This document shows, piece by piece, positions 42,104 through 49,019 of a stretch of 64,000 nt of DNA; the first letter of the stretch is position 1, and every line of letters begins with the position of its first letter. A program made the position numbers and the translations under genes. The notes below the pieces were generated by a model. It was not told where the DNA came from and searched no databases. It worked only from the letters and a program-made list of their open reading frames with translations. Origin of the DNA: Pseudoflavonifractor sp. An85 (GTDB lineage: Bacteria; Bacillota; Clostridia; Oscillospirales; Oscillospiraceae); the NCBI RefSeq assembly GCF_002161235.1, contig NZ_NFHE01000008.1, positions 33,555 through 97,554 of the forward strand, given 5' to 3'.

Positions 42104-42444
42104 CAGTCAACCTCCAAACTCTCAATGTAGAATTCCCGGCCTTGGATCAGCTTTAGGTGGGTGGAGCCGCACTGAGGACAGCGGACATGGCGGCGGTCAA
42201 TCTGGCTGTCCTGGTTGCAGTCCTCGCAGTGGATAACTACCGGCAGCCGCTGGATGTCCAGCACTGCTCCCTGGGCAATGGTGCCCTGGCTGATCACATC
42301 GAAATAATCCTGGACACACTGGGGAACCACGCCGGAATACTCCCCCAGCTTGATGTGTACCGTTTTCACTCGGGTGGCTCCGTGTTCCCGGGCCACCTTC
42401 TCGGCGATGTCCAGAATGCTCTGGGTGATGGCAAGTTCGTGCAT
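42103..42444 (-). CDS. hypA: Hydrogenase nickel chaperone HypA
   Basis: 113 residues starting MHELAITQSILD. His2 and nearby residues bind nickel, and the zinc site is CEDC plus CPQCGS. The size is normal. It lies seven bases after the large subunit gene and before hypB. Confidence 0.97.
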   Translation of the reverse strand: MHELAITQSILDIAEKVAREHGATRVKTVHIKLGEYSGVVPQCVQDYFDVISQGTIAQGAVLDIQRLPVVIHCEDCNQDSQIDRRHVRCPQCGSTHLKLIQGREFYIESLEVD

Positions 42445-42450
42445 GGCCGT

Positions 42451-43533
42451 TTACCGATCCAGGCAGGAGAAGCAGGGGTCAATGGAGGCCACGATCAGCC
42501 CCGCATCCGCCACCGTGTTGCCCCGCAGCATCACCGGCACTGTGGGTGCGTTCTTGAAGGTTGGCACGTGGAGGCTGAGCCGGTGGTTGTTGACACCGCC
42601 GTCGGTGACCACCTTGTACACCAACTGCCCCCGAGGGGCCTCATGGCGGGCAATGAACTCACCGGCAGGCACCTTGGGGATCTTGTTGCCCAGGTTGATG
42701 GGCCCTTCGGGGAGATTGTCCACCGCCTGGCGGATGATCTTGATGCTCTCGTAGATTTCCAGCACCCGAATGACCACCCGGGCGTACACATCTCCGGATT
42801 CCTGGACGGGGACGGTGAAATCGAAGTCCTCATAGGAGGAGTAGGGGCAGTCCCGGCGGGCGTCCATGTCCACCCCGGAGGCCCGGGCGTGGGGGCCCAC
42901 AGCGCCCAGGCGAATGGCGTCCTCTCGGGTGAGGATGCCCACCCCCTTGGTGCGCATGGCCAAGGTCTTGTCGTGAGTGAGCCAGTGGGTGATGGGGCCC
43001 ATGCGCTTTTCCAGGTCGTCCATAGCACACAGCAGGTCCCGGCGCTGGTCGTCAGTGAAGTCCCGGCGGGCTCCGCCAATGATGTTCATGCCGTAGTTGA
43101 CCCGGTTGCCGGTGAGGGCTTCCAACACGTCCATGGTGCCCTCTCGGTCGTTCCAGCACTGCATAAACAGGGAGTCATGGCCCACAATGTGACAGGCAAT
43201 GCCCAGCCACAAAAGGTGGGAGTGGATGCGCTCCAGTTCCTCAATGATGACCCGGATGTACTGACCACGCTTGGGTACTTCCATCCCCGCAATGTGCTCG
43301 ATGCACAGTGCGTAGGTCAGGGAGTGGGAGTGGGAACAGATGCCGCACACTCGCTCCACCAGCACCAGAGTCTGAATGAAGTTGCGCTCCTGGGCCAGAC
43401 GCTCAATGCCTCGGTGGTTGTATCCCACAAAGACTTCCGCGTCGGTGATGCGCTCCCCGTCCACGGTGAGACGGGCGTGAATGGGCTCCTCCAGAGCGGG
43501 GTGGTAGGGGCCGATGGGAATGGTATAGCTCAT
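42451..43533 (-). CDS. Membrane-bound [NiFe] hydrogenase large subunit (MbhL/EchE type)
   Basis: The catalytic subunit, 360 residues. The NiFe site cysteines are in ERVCGICSHSHS (about residue 65) and DPCFSCLDR at the extreme C-terminus. The protein ends three residues after the last cysteine, so there is no cleavable tail, and no HycI/HupD-type protease gene is in the operon. It fits group 4 energy-converting hydrogenases. The start ATG 43533 follows GGGAGGTC; the longer frame to 43653 runs through the leader. It is the first gene of a 19-gene operon. Confidence 0.95.
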   Translation of the reverse strand: MSYTIPIGPYHPALEEPIHARLTVDGERITDAEVFVGYNHRGIERLAQERNFIQTLVLVERVCGICSHSHSLTYALCIEHIAGMEVPKRGQYIRVIIEELERIHSHLLWLGIACHIVGHDSLFMQCWNDREGTMDVLEALTGNRVNYGMNIIGGARRDFTDDQRRDLLCAMDDLEKRMGPITHWLTHDKTLAMRTKGVGILTREDAIRLGAVGPHARASGVDMDARRDCPYSSYEDFDFTVPVQESGDVYARVVIRVLEIYESIKIIRQAVDNLPEGPINLGNKIPKVPAGEFIARHEAPRGQLVYKVVTDGGVNNHRLSLHVPTFKNAPTVPVMLRGNTVADAGLIVASIDPCFSCLDR

Positions 43534-43599
43534 AATGACCTCCCGAACATGGCAGAAAGCTGCCAGAGAATGGTTCGCCCCCAAAGGGCGAAAAAGTAC

Positions 43600-43720
43600 A
43601 AAAAAGGCCCGTAACGTCTGCCGAATTCCCAGAATTGTCCACAGGAATTTCAACCAGATGTTTCAAACATATGGAAAATCCTGTGGCGCACTTTGTGAGT
43701 TTCGGCAAAACGTACAGGCC
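43600..43720 (-). promoter_or_regulatory. Long structured leader with U-tract upstream of the hydrogenase operon
   Basis: In the mRNA, nested pairings close one long imperfect hairpin. The outer pair is GGCCTGTACGT (43720-43710) with ACGTTACGGGCC (43617-43606), with one bulge and one G-U. Then come TGCCGAA/TTCGGCA (43707-43701 with 43625-43619), CCACAGGA/TCCTGTGG (43686-43679 with 43646-43639) and a small ATGTTT/AAACAT apex. Six U residues follow (43605-43600). The two large internal loops of 12-14 bases are unlike a plain terminator. It could be a riboswitch or attenuator; the ligand is unknown. Confidence 0.55.
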
Positions 43721-43743
43721 CACCACATCAGGTCTTGATGAAA

Positions 43744-43772
43744 ATTATAGAACGACCCTGCGTGGTTGTCAA
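43744..43772 (-). promoter_or_regulatory. Perfect consensus SigA promoter of the hydrogenase operon
   Basis: On the minus strand: TTGACA (43772-43767), a 17-base spacer and TATAAT (43749-43744), both exact consensus. The predicted leader is about 200 bases. Confidence 0.9.
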
Positions 43773-43809
43773 GAATGTAACAAAAAAACAAGTGAAACTG
43801 TGTGGAATT

Positions 43810-44646
43810 TTACATATTGTACAGGTGGCTCTTACGATACCTCAATTCCCAAAAGCCCACGGCGCTGGCGGCGGCCACGTTGAGGGAATCTACCTGGTGA
43901 GCCATGGGGATGCACACGGCGGCGTCGCACCCGTCGATGGTAGTGCGGGCCAGCCCGTCCCCCTCGGTGCCCAGCAAGATGGCCAGCTTTTCCTCCTGAT
44001 GCAGCCAGGGCTCCTCAATGGAGATGGCGTCGGGAGTGAGGGCCATGGCCACGGTGCGAAAACCAAGGGCTTTGAGTTGCGTGAGGCCCCCTTCCGGCCA
44101 CTGGGGAATGCGGGTCCAGGGGATTTGGAACACGGTGCCCATGCTCACCCGCACCGACCGGCGGTACAGAGGGTCGCAACAGTTGGGGGTGACCAGCACC
44201 GCATCCATGTGCATGGCGGCAGCCGAGCGGAAGATGGCCCCCACGTTGGTGGGGTCAGATACTCCTTCCAGTACCGCTACCCGGTGGGCATTTTGGCACA
44301 GCTGCTCCACGGTAGGGAGAGTGGGACGGCGCATGGCGCACAGCACGCCCCGGGTGAGGGGAAAGCCGGTGAGCTGGGCTAGTAGGTCCGAAGGACCGGT
44401 GAACACCGGCACCCCGGGGCACCGATCCAGCAGGGAGCGTGCCTGCCCGGTGATGTGCTTTTCCTCCATGAGGAAGGACAAGGGCTCATACCCCGCGTGG
44501 AGGGCACGTTCAATGACCTTGGGGCTTTCGGCGATGAAGATGCCCTTCTCGGGCTCCCGGCGGTTGCGCAGTTGGGCCTCGGTGAGCCGGGCAAAGGCAT
44601 CCAGCCCGGGGTGGTCCAGGGTGGAGACGTGAATGATGTTGGACAT
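43810..44646 (-). CDS. SpoU/TrmH-family RNA 2'-O-methyltransferase
   Basis: A 278-residue SPOUT enzyme. It has an N-terminal substrate-binding part (REPEKGIFIAESPKVIERAL) and the trefoil-knot methyltransferase with VLEGVSDPTNVGAIFRSAAA, ILLGTEGDGL and IPMAHQVDSLNVAAASAV, the three SpoU motifs. It methylates a ribose of rRNA or tRNA; the exact site is not readable. ATG 44646 follows AGGAGG; the frame from 44685 was rejected. It lies 52 bases after an LCP gene terminator hairpin. Confidence 0.92.
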   Translation of the reverse strand: MSNIIHVSTLDHPGLDAFARLTEAQLRNRREPEKGIFIAESPKVIERALHAGYEPLSFLMEEKHITGQARSLLDRCPGVPVFTGPSDLLAQLTGFPLTRGVLCAMRRPTLPTVEQLCQNAHRVAVLEGVSDPTNVGAIFRSAAAMHMDAVLVTPNCCDPLYRRSVRVSMGTVFQIPWTRIPQWPEGGLTQLKALGFRTVAMALTPDAISIEEPWLHQEEKLAILLGTEGDGLARTTIDGCDAAVCIPMAHQVDSLNVAAASAVGFWELRYRKSHLYNM

Positions 44647-44664
44647 ATCAATTCCTCCTAAGGG

Positions 44665-44694
44665 AAAGGCCGGATGCGGTTGCATCCGGCCTTT
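44665..44694 (-). terminator. Hairpin after the first LCP gene
   Basis: A perfect 13-bp stem (44665-44677 with 44682-44694), loop of four, ending in a CCTTTCCCTT run on the minus strand. Read-through into the SpoU gene is possible. Confidence 0.6.
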
Positions 44695-44705
44695 GGAAAG
44701 CTGAA

Positions 44706-46214
44706 TTACTGCTCCGGGGCAGTGATGGTCTTGCCGTCGATGACCTGTTGCATAAGGTCCTTGGCGGTGGCCACGGTGGTCTCATCGGGGATGGTGACAT
44801 AGGCTCTCTGGCTGGGGATGGAGTAGGTGTACTCGCTGGAGCCGCTGCCGGAGACGTAGTAGGTGACGATGTTCCAATCCTGGGTGGGATTGGCCAGCTG
44901 ATCCCGCACCACAGAGCTGATGAGGTCAGAGGGGATGGAGGTGCGGAAGCAGTCGCTCATGGCCTGCATCATGGAGGTGTAGCTGGTGAGGATAGTGGGG
45001 GACAGGGCCTTCTTCATCACCGCTTCGATGACCTGCATCTGGTTGATGCCGCGCTGGTAGTCGCCGTTGACAAAGGCGTACCGCTCACGGACGTAATACA
45101 GAGCCTCGTAGCCGTTGAGGTGGTTCTCGCCCTCATAGTAGTAGATAGAGGTGGGGGCGATGGTGGAGTAGAAGGCGTGCTCGGAGGTGACATCAATGCC
45201 GCCCAGGGCGTCGATGATCTCCTCAAAGCCGCTGAAGTTGACGCGGAAGTAGTAGTCCACATCAATGCCGTAGTACTCGGCCAGGGTGTCCTTGCTCACG
45301 TCCACACCATACAGACCGGCATGGGTAAGCTTGTCGGGCAGGTCATAGGGGCCGGCAATGGACAGAGGGATGTAGAAGTCCCGGGGGGTGTTGAGCAGCA
45401 GCACCTGGTGGGTCTTGGTGTTGACAGTGGCCAGAATGTTCACATCGCTGCGGCCAGTGGCCATAATGTTGCTGTCCCGGGAGTCGCTGCCGCTGATGTA
45501 CACGGTGAACACGGAGTTTTCATTGGAGGTGTTGGCGCTGGGTTGCGGAGTGTTGTCACTCTGCACAGCGACCTGGAAGGACTTGACCTGACGCAGGTTG
45601 TCCATGGTGTGCTCGTAGCCCTCCAGATCTTCCAGCACGCTCAGGTGGCCCTTGTCCACCAAAATGACATCCACGTCCTTGTCCTGAAGGGCATCCACCA
45701 GCTCGGTGGTGGAGGTGAAGGTCTGGGTGGTGAGGCTGGTGGAGTATTCCTTGTTGAGCTGATCCACGGCAGCCTGGGTGTTGCCGGAGCTCAGGGCCAG
45801 GGTGCCGAAGGTCTCGTGGAGCAGAGCATCCATATCCCGGGTGTCGTCGGAGCGGACATACACAGACATGGAGGCGGTCTCGTCTCCGCCGGAGGTGATG
45901 TCGTTGAGGGTCTTCATGCCGATCTGGATGTACCGAGTGCCTACGGCAAAGACCAGGCAAAAGACCATGGCCAATACGGAGCCAATGGCACGGCGCACCG
46001 GTTTGTGGCGGGGCAGGCTCAGCGCCAGTACCAGCACCACAGGGAGACCCACGACCAAAACCAGGGCGGCAATGAACAGGGGGGTGAGCATTCCTGTGGA
46101 GGCGGCGGTAAAGACAAAGTAGGCAGCCAGGGCGATGAAGACCACCAAGGCCAACTTATTGAGGTAGAAGTCAAAACCGCGGCGTCCTGCGTTCTTTTTT
46201 GGTTGTTTTCCCAT
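44706..46214 (-). CDS. LytR-CpsA-Psr (LCP) family glycopolymer transferase, paralog 1
   Basis: 502 residues with three N-terminal spans (about 18-115), an accessory region, and the LCP domain from about residue 240: ISGSDSRDSNIMATGRSDVN, VLLLNTPRDFYIPL, KLTHAGLYGV, FSGFEEIIDALGGIDV and ALYYVRERY, with the conserved Asp and Arg residues. LCP enzymes join teichoic-acid-like polymers to peptidoglycan. ATG 46214 follows AAGGAAGG. It is about 50-60% similar by eye to the next gene, so a tandem duplication. Confidence 0.93.
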   Translation of the reverse strand: MGKQPKKNAGRRGFDFYLNKLALVVFIALAAYFVFTAASTGMLTPLFIAALVLVVGLPVVLVLALSLPRHKPVRRAIGSVLAMVFCLVFAVGTRYIQIGMKTLNDITSGGDETASMSVYVRSDDTRDMDALLHETFGTLALSSGNTQAAVDQLNKEYSTSLTTQTFTSTTELVDALQDKDVDVILVDKGHLSVLEDLEGYEHTMDNLRQVKSFQVAVQSDNTPQPSANTSNENSVFTVYISGSDSRDSNIMATGRSDVNILATVNTKTHQVLLLNTPRDFYIPLSIAGPYDLPDKLTHAGLYGVDVSKDTLAEYYGIDVDYYFRVNFSGFEEIIDALGGIDVTSEHAFYSTIAPTSIYYYEGENHLNGYEALYYVRERYAFVNGDYQRGINQMQVIEAVMKKALSPTILTSYTSMMQAMSDCFRTSIPSDLISSVVRDQLANPTQDWNIVTYYVSGSGSSEYTYSIPSQRAYVTIPDETTVATAKDLMQQVIDGKTITAPEQ

Positions 46215-46299
46215 GATACGTTCCTTCCTTTTGAATCCCACACTGGGAATGGGGCAGTAAGTATGCGGTCACACCGACCGCTGAGAATAGCTTCTCGAC

Positions 46300-46328
46300 A
46301 TTATAGTACAAAAAACGGGAAATGGCAA
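46300..46328 (-). promoter_or_regulatory. Promoter of LCP paralog 1
   Basis: On the minus strand: TTGCCA (46328-46323), a 17-base spacer and TATAAT (46305-46300). Confidence 0.7.
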
Positions 46329-46376
46329 TGGAAGTATCCGGGAAATTCCAGGATAAAAAGGGAATTTGTATAAACG

Positions 46377-46413
46377 CACAGGCCGTTGGGCATGGTTAGC
46401 CCAACGGCCTGTG
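46377..46413 (-). terminator. Hairpin terminator after LCP paralog 2
   Basis: A perfect 15-bp stem (46377-46391 with 46399-46413), directly after the stop codon; the U-run is weak. Confidence 0.65.
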
Positions 46414-46416
46414 AGA

Positions 46417-47904
46417 TTATGCCTGAGGAGAAGTGATGATCTGGTCGTTGCGGATCTGCTCCATGAGCTGTTTGGCGGTGGCCACAGTGGTCTGGTCTGG
46501 AACAATGACATCCAGCTGCCAGTTGGGAACAGAATAGGTGTATTCTTTGCTGCCAGAGCCGGTGACGTAGTAGGTGACGATGTCCCAGCTTCCGCCCTGG
46601 TCCAGTTGATCCCGCACCAGAGAGGCGATGAGATCGGAGGGAATGTTGGTGCGGAAGCAGTCACTCAAAGCGTTCATCAGGGGGAGATACTGGGTGAGAA
46701 TGGTGGGGGACATGGCCTTTTTTGCCACCGCCTCAATCACCTGCATCTGGTGTACCCCACGTTGGAAGTCGCCGCCGGGGAGGTTGTACCGCTCCCGGAC
46801 GTAGAAGAGGGCCTTCTCGCCATCCAGGTGGTTGATGCCCTTCTCGTAGGTGTAGTCAGAGATAAAGGAGTCAAAGGCATACTGGGAATCCACATCAATG
46901 CCGCCCAGGGCGTCAATGATTTGTTGGAAGCCGGAGAAGTTCACCTTGAAGTAGTAGTCCAGTTTGGTGTCATAGAGCATCTCCAGGGTATCCATGCTCA
47001 CCTCAATGCCAAAGTTTCCGGCATGGGTCAGTTTGTCTTTCACACCACCGGAAACGGACAGGGGAACGAAGTAGTCCCGGGGGGTGTTGAGCAGCAGGAT
47101 CTGCCGGGTTTTGGGGTTGATGGTGGCAATGATGTTCACGTCGCTGCGCTCGGTGGAGTTGATATCGTTGCTGCGGGAATCGTTGCCGCTGATGTATACG
47201 GTAATGACCTGATCCAAGCCCGTGGCAGGGGGTGTGGTGGGCTGGGCGGAGGTTTGCAGCTCCACTTGAATGGTCTCGACGCTGCGCAGACGGGCGAGCA
47301 CCGTTTCATATCCTTCCATATCTTCCAGGGTGCTCAGCTGCCCCTGATTGACCAGAATGGCATCTACCTGGCTCTGTTCCAGGGCATCCACTAATTCTGA
47401 GGGACTTGGATAGACCTGGTGGGTCAGGGTAGCACCCTGCTCCTGCTCCAGCTTGGCCACAGCGGCCTGGGTGTTGTCCCGATCGGTAGAAAGGGTGCCC
47501 CAGGGAGCGCTCATAAGCTCGTTGAGTTCCCGGTTGTCCCCCTCCCGCACATAAACGGTCATGGCCACGGTCTGGGTTTGGGTGGAGGTGATCTTGTTTA
47601 GCGTGTCCAGGCCCACCCGAATGTAGCCGATGCCAAAGGCGAAGACCAGGCAGAATACCATGGCCAGCACCGAGCCTATGGCCCGCACACCAGGGCGGCG
47701 GTTGCGGCGCAGGGCCCACACCACCACCAGCAGCAGTGCCACAACCGCCACCAACACCGCGATGAGCACGGGGGTGAGGAATTGGGTGGAAATGGCGGTG
47801 GCCACAAAGCCCACGGCCAGAGCAAGAAACAACACCAGGGCCAGGAAATTGACGACTGTCTCCAGAAGGCTCCGGCTACCCCGGTTTTTGTTGGGTATTT
47901 TCAT
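46417..47904 (-). CDS. LytR-CpsA-Psr (LCP) family glycopolymer transferase, paralog 2
   Basis: 495 residues in the same layout as paralog 1: three N-terminal spans, then ISGNDSRSNDINSTERSDVN, ILLLNTPRDYFVPL, KLTHAGNFGIEV, FSGFQQIIDALGGIDV and ALFYVRERYN. The membrane-proximal accessory region between spans and LCP domain is the least conserved. ATG 47904 follows AGAGGAG; in-frame ATG 47922 lies upstream of that site. It has its own promoter, TTGCCT-17-TATAAT. Confidence 0.93.
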   Translation of the reverse strand: MKIPNKNRGSRSLLETVVNFLALVLFLALAVGFVATAISTQFLTPVLIAVLVAVVALLLVVVWALRRNRRPGVRAIGSVLAMVFCLVFAFGIGYIRVGLDTLNKITSTQTQTVAMTVYVREGDNRELNELMSAPWGTLSTDRDNTQAAVAKLEQEQGATLTHQVYPSPSELVDALEQSQVDAILVNQGQLSTLEDMEGYETVLARLRSVETIQVELQTSAQPTTPPATGLDQVITVYISGNDSRSNDINSTERSDVNIIATINPKTRQILLLNTPRDYFVPLSVSGGVKDKLTHAGNFGIEVSMDTLEMLYDTKLDYYFKVNFSGFQQIIDALGGIDVDSQYAFDSFISDYTYEKGINHLDGEKALFYVRERYNLPGGDFQRGVHQMQVIEAVAKKAMSPTILTQYLPLMNALSDCFRTNIPSDLIASLVRDQLDQGGSWDIVTYYVTGSGSKEYTYSVPNWQLDVIVPDQTTVATAKQLMEQIRNDQIITSPQA

Positions 47905-47953
47905 CTCAGGTTCTCCTCTCATCCTCGGAGTGCTTTCTCTCCTGTGTGGGAGA

Positions 47954-47982
47954 ATTATAGTATCTGTTCAGGAGAAAGGCAA
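47954..47982 (-). promoter_or_regulatory. Promoter of LCP paralog 2
   Basis: On the minus strand: TTGCCT (47982-47977), a 17-base spacer and TATAAT (47959-47954). The two LCP genes share the same promoter type. The 376-base gap 47905-48280 holds this promoter, the pfl promoter and the ZTP riboswitch. Confidence 0.75.
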
Positions 47983-48101
47983 CCAAACAGGAGAAAAATC
48001 ACCACCTCTTATGAAAAATTTACAACTTCGATAAATGTCCTTAACGACTTCTTAAAGACAAACGTTGAAGTCAGGTAAATTGTGGGAAATGGAAATGGTT
48101 C

Positions 48102-48130
48102 TTGACAAACGCCACAAGATATAGTAGTCT
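48102..48130 (+). promoter_or_regulatory. Probable promoter of pflAB
   Basis: TTGACA (48102-48107), a 17-base spacer and TAGTCT (48125-48130). The predicted start near 48137 is just before the ZTP aptamer. Confidence 0.6.
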
Positions 48131-48142
48131 TGTACCCAAGGT

Positions 48143-48245
48143 GATCATACGACTGACGGAGAAAAGTGGAATGGACCACGTGGAGTGTGATCGGGAAGCC
48201 GGCCGACCGTCTGGGCAGAAAGGGGCTCAGTGCGTCGGTCTTTTT
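48143..48245 (+). promoter_or_regulatory. ZTP (pfl) riboswitch with terminator, upstream of pflA
   Basis: The aptamer runs 48143-48217. P1 is GATCATAC/GTGTGATC (48143-48150 with 48185-48192). CGACTGACGG, GTGG..CCAC, CCGGCCGACCGTCTGGGCA and the GACGG/CCGTC pseudoknot match the pfl consensus. The expression platform is a terminator: GACCG..CTGGGC with GCTCAG..CGGTC (48205-48240) then TTTTTC. It uses the CCGTC strand of the pseudoknot, so ligand binding would favour transcription. ZTP signals 10-formyl-THF shortage, which fits formate production by PFL. Confidence 0.92.
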
Positions 48246-48280
48246 CTTTGTTGTAAAACTGGAAAAAAGAGGAAAAATTT

Positions 48281-49006
48281 ATGACAGGTCACATTCATTC
48301 CATTGAGAGCATGGGGCTGGTGGACGGCCCGGGCATTCGCACGGTGGTGTTTCTCCAGGGCTGTGCCCTTCGATGTCAGTATTGCCACAACCCGGACACC
48401 TGGGTGTGTGGGGCAGCGTTATCCAAGGAGATGACACCGGAGGAGCTGGTGAAACGGCTGCGCCGATTCAAGCCCTACTACGGCCAAACCGGCGGGGTCA
48501 CCTTTTCCGGCGGCGAGCCCCTGTTGCAGCCGGAATTTTTGGTTCAAACCATGGAGCTGTGCCACCGGGAAAGGATTCACACCTGCCTGGACACCGCCGG
48601 GTGCGGGTTGGGGGAGTACCAGGAGATTCTCACCCACACCGATCTGGTCTTGATGGACATCAAGCACTACACCCCCCAGGGCTTCCAGGCCGTCACCGGC
48701 CGGGAGAGCGGGGCCTGGGAGACGTTTTTGCTCCAGGCGCAGGCCCAAGAGGTGCCCCTGTGGATTCGCCACGTGGTGGTGCCCGGGCTCACCGACGGGG
48801 ACGAGCATTTGCAGGGGCTACTGGACTTTGTCTCCAAGCTCCGGAATGTGCGCCGGGTGGAGCTGCTGCCCTACCACACCTTAGGGGTCCACAAGTACCA
48901 TACCTTAGGTATTCCTTACCCCCTGGAGGGGGTGGAGCCCCTGGCCAAGGAGACCCTGGCCGGGTGGCAGAAGAGATTTGATGAAGCATTTCCCCATATA
49001 AATTGA
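48281..49006 (+). CDS. pflA: Pyruvate formate-lyase activating enzyme
   Basis: A 241-residue radical SAM enzyme that makes the glycyl radical in PFL. The cluster motif C-x3-C-x2-C is in [13 protein letters not shown], followed by [16 protein letters not shown]. Length and the start [18 protein letters not shown] are typical. Placement just before pflB and after the ZTP riboswitch makes the target clear. AAGAGG lies upstream of ATG 48281. Confidence 0.97.
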   Translation: MTGHIHSIESMGLVDGPGIRTVVFLQGCALRCQYCHNPDTWVCGAALSKEMTPEELVKRLRRFKPYYGQTGGVTFSGGEPLLQPEFLVQTMELCHRERIHTCLDTAGCGLGEYQEILTHTDLVLMDIKHYTPQGFQAVTGRESGAWETFLLQAQAQEVPLWIRHVVVPGLTDGDEHLQGLLDFVSKLRNVRRVELLPYHTLGVHKYHTLGIPYPLEGVEPLAKETLAGWQKRFDEAFPHIN

Positions 49007-49019
49007 GGAGGTAACACCC

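Noticed and set aside
48110..48245. A possible guanidine or PRPP-type riboswitch before pflA
   Set aside because: The P1, pseudoknot and CCG-rich core match the ZTP (pfl) consensus clearly.
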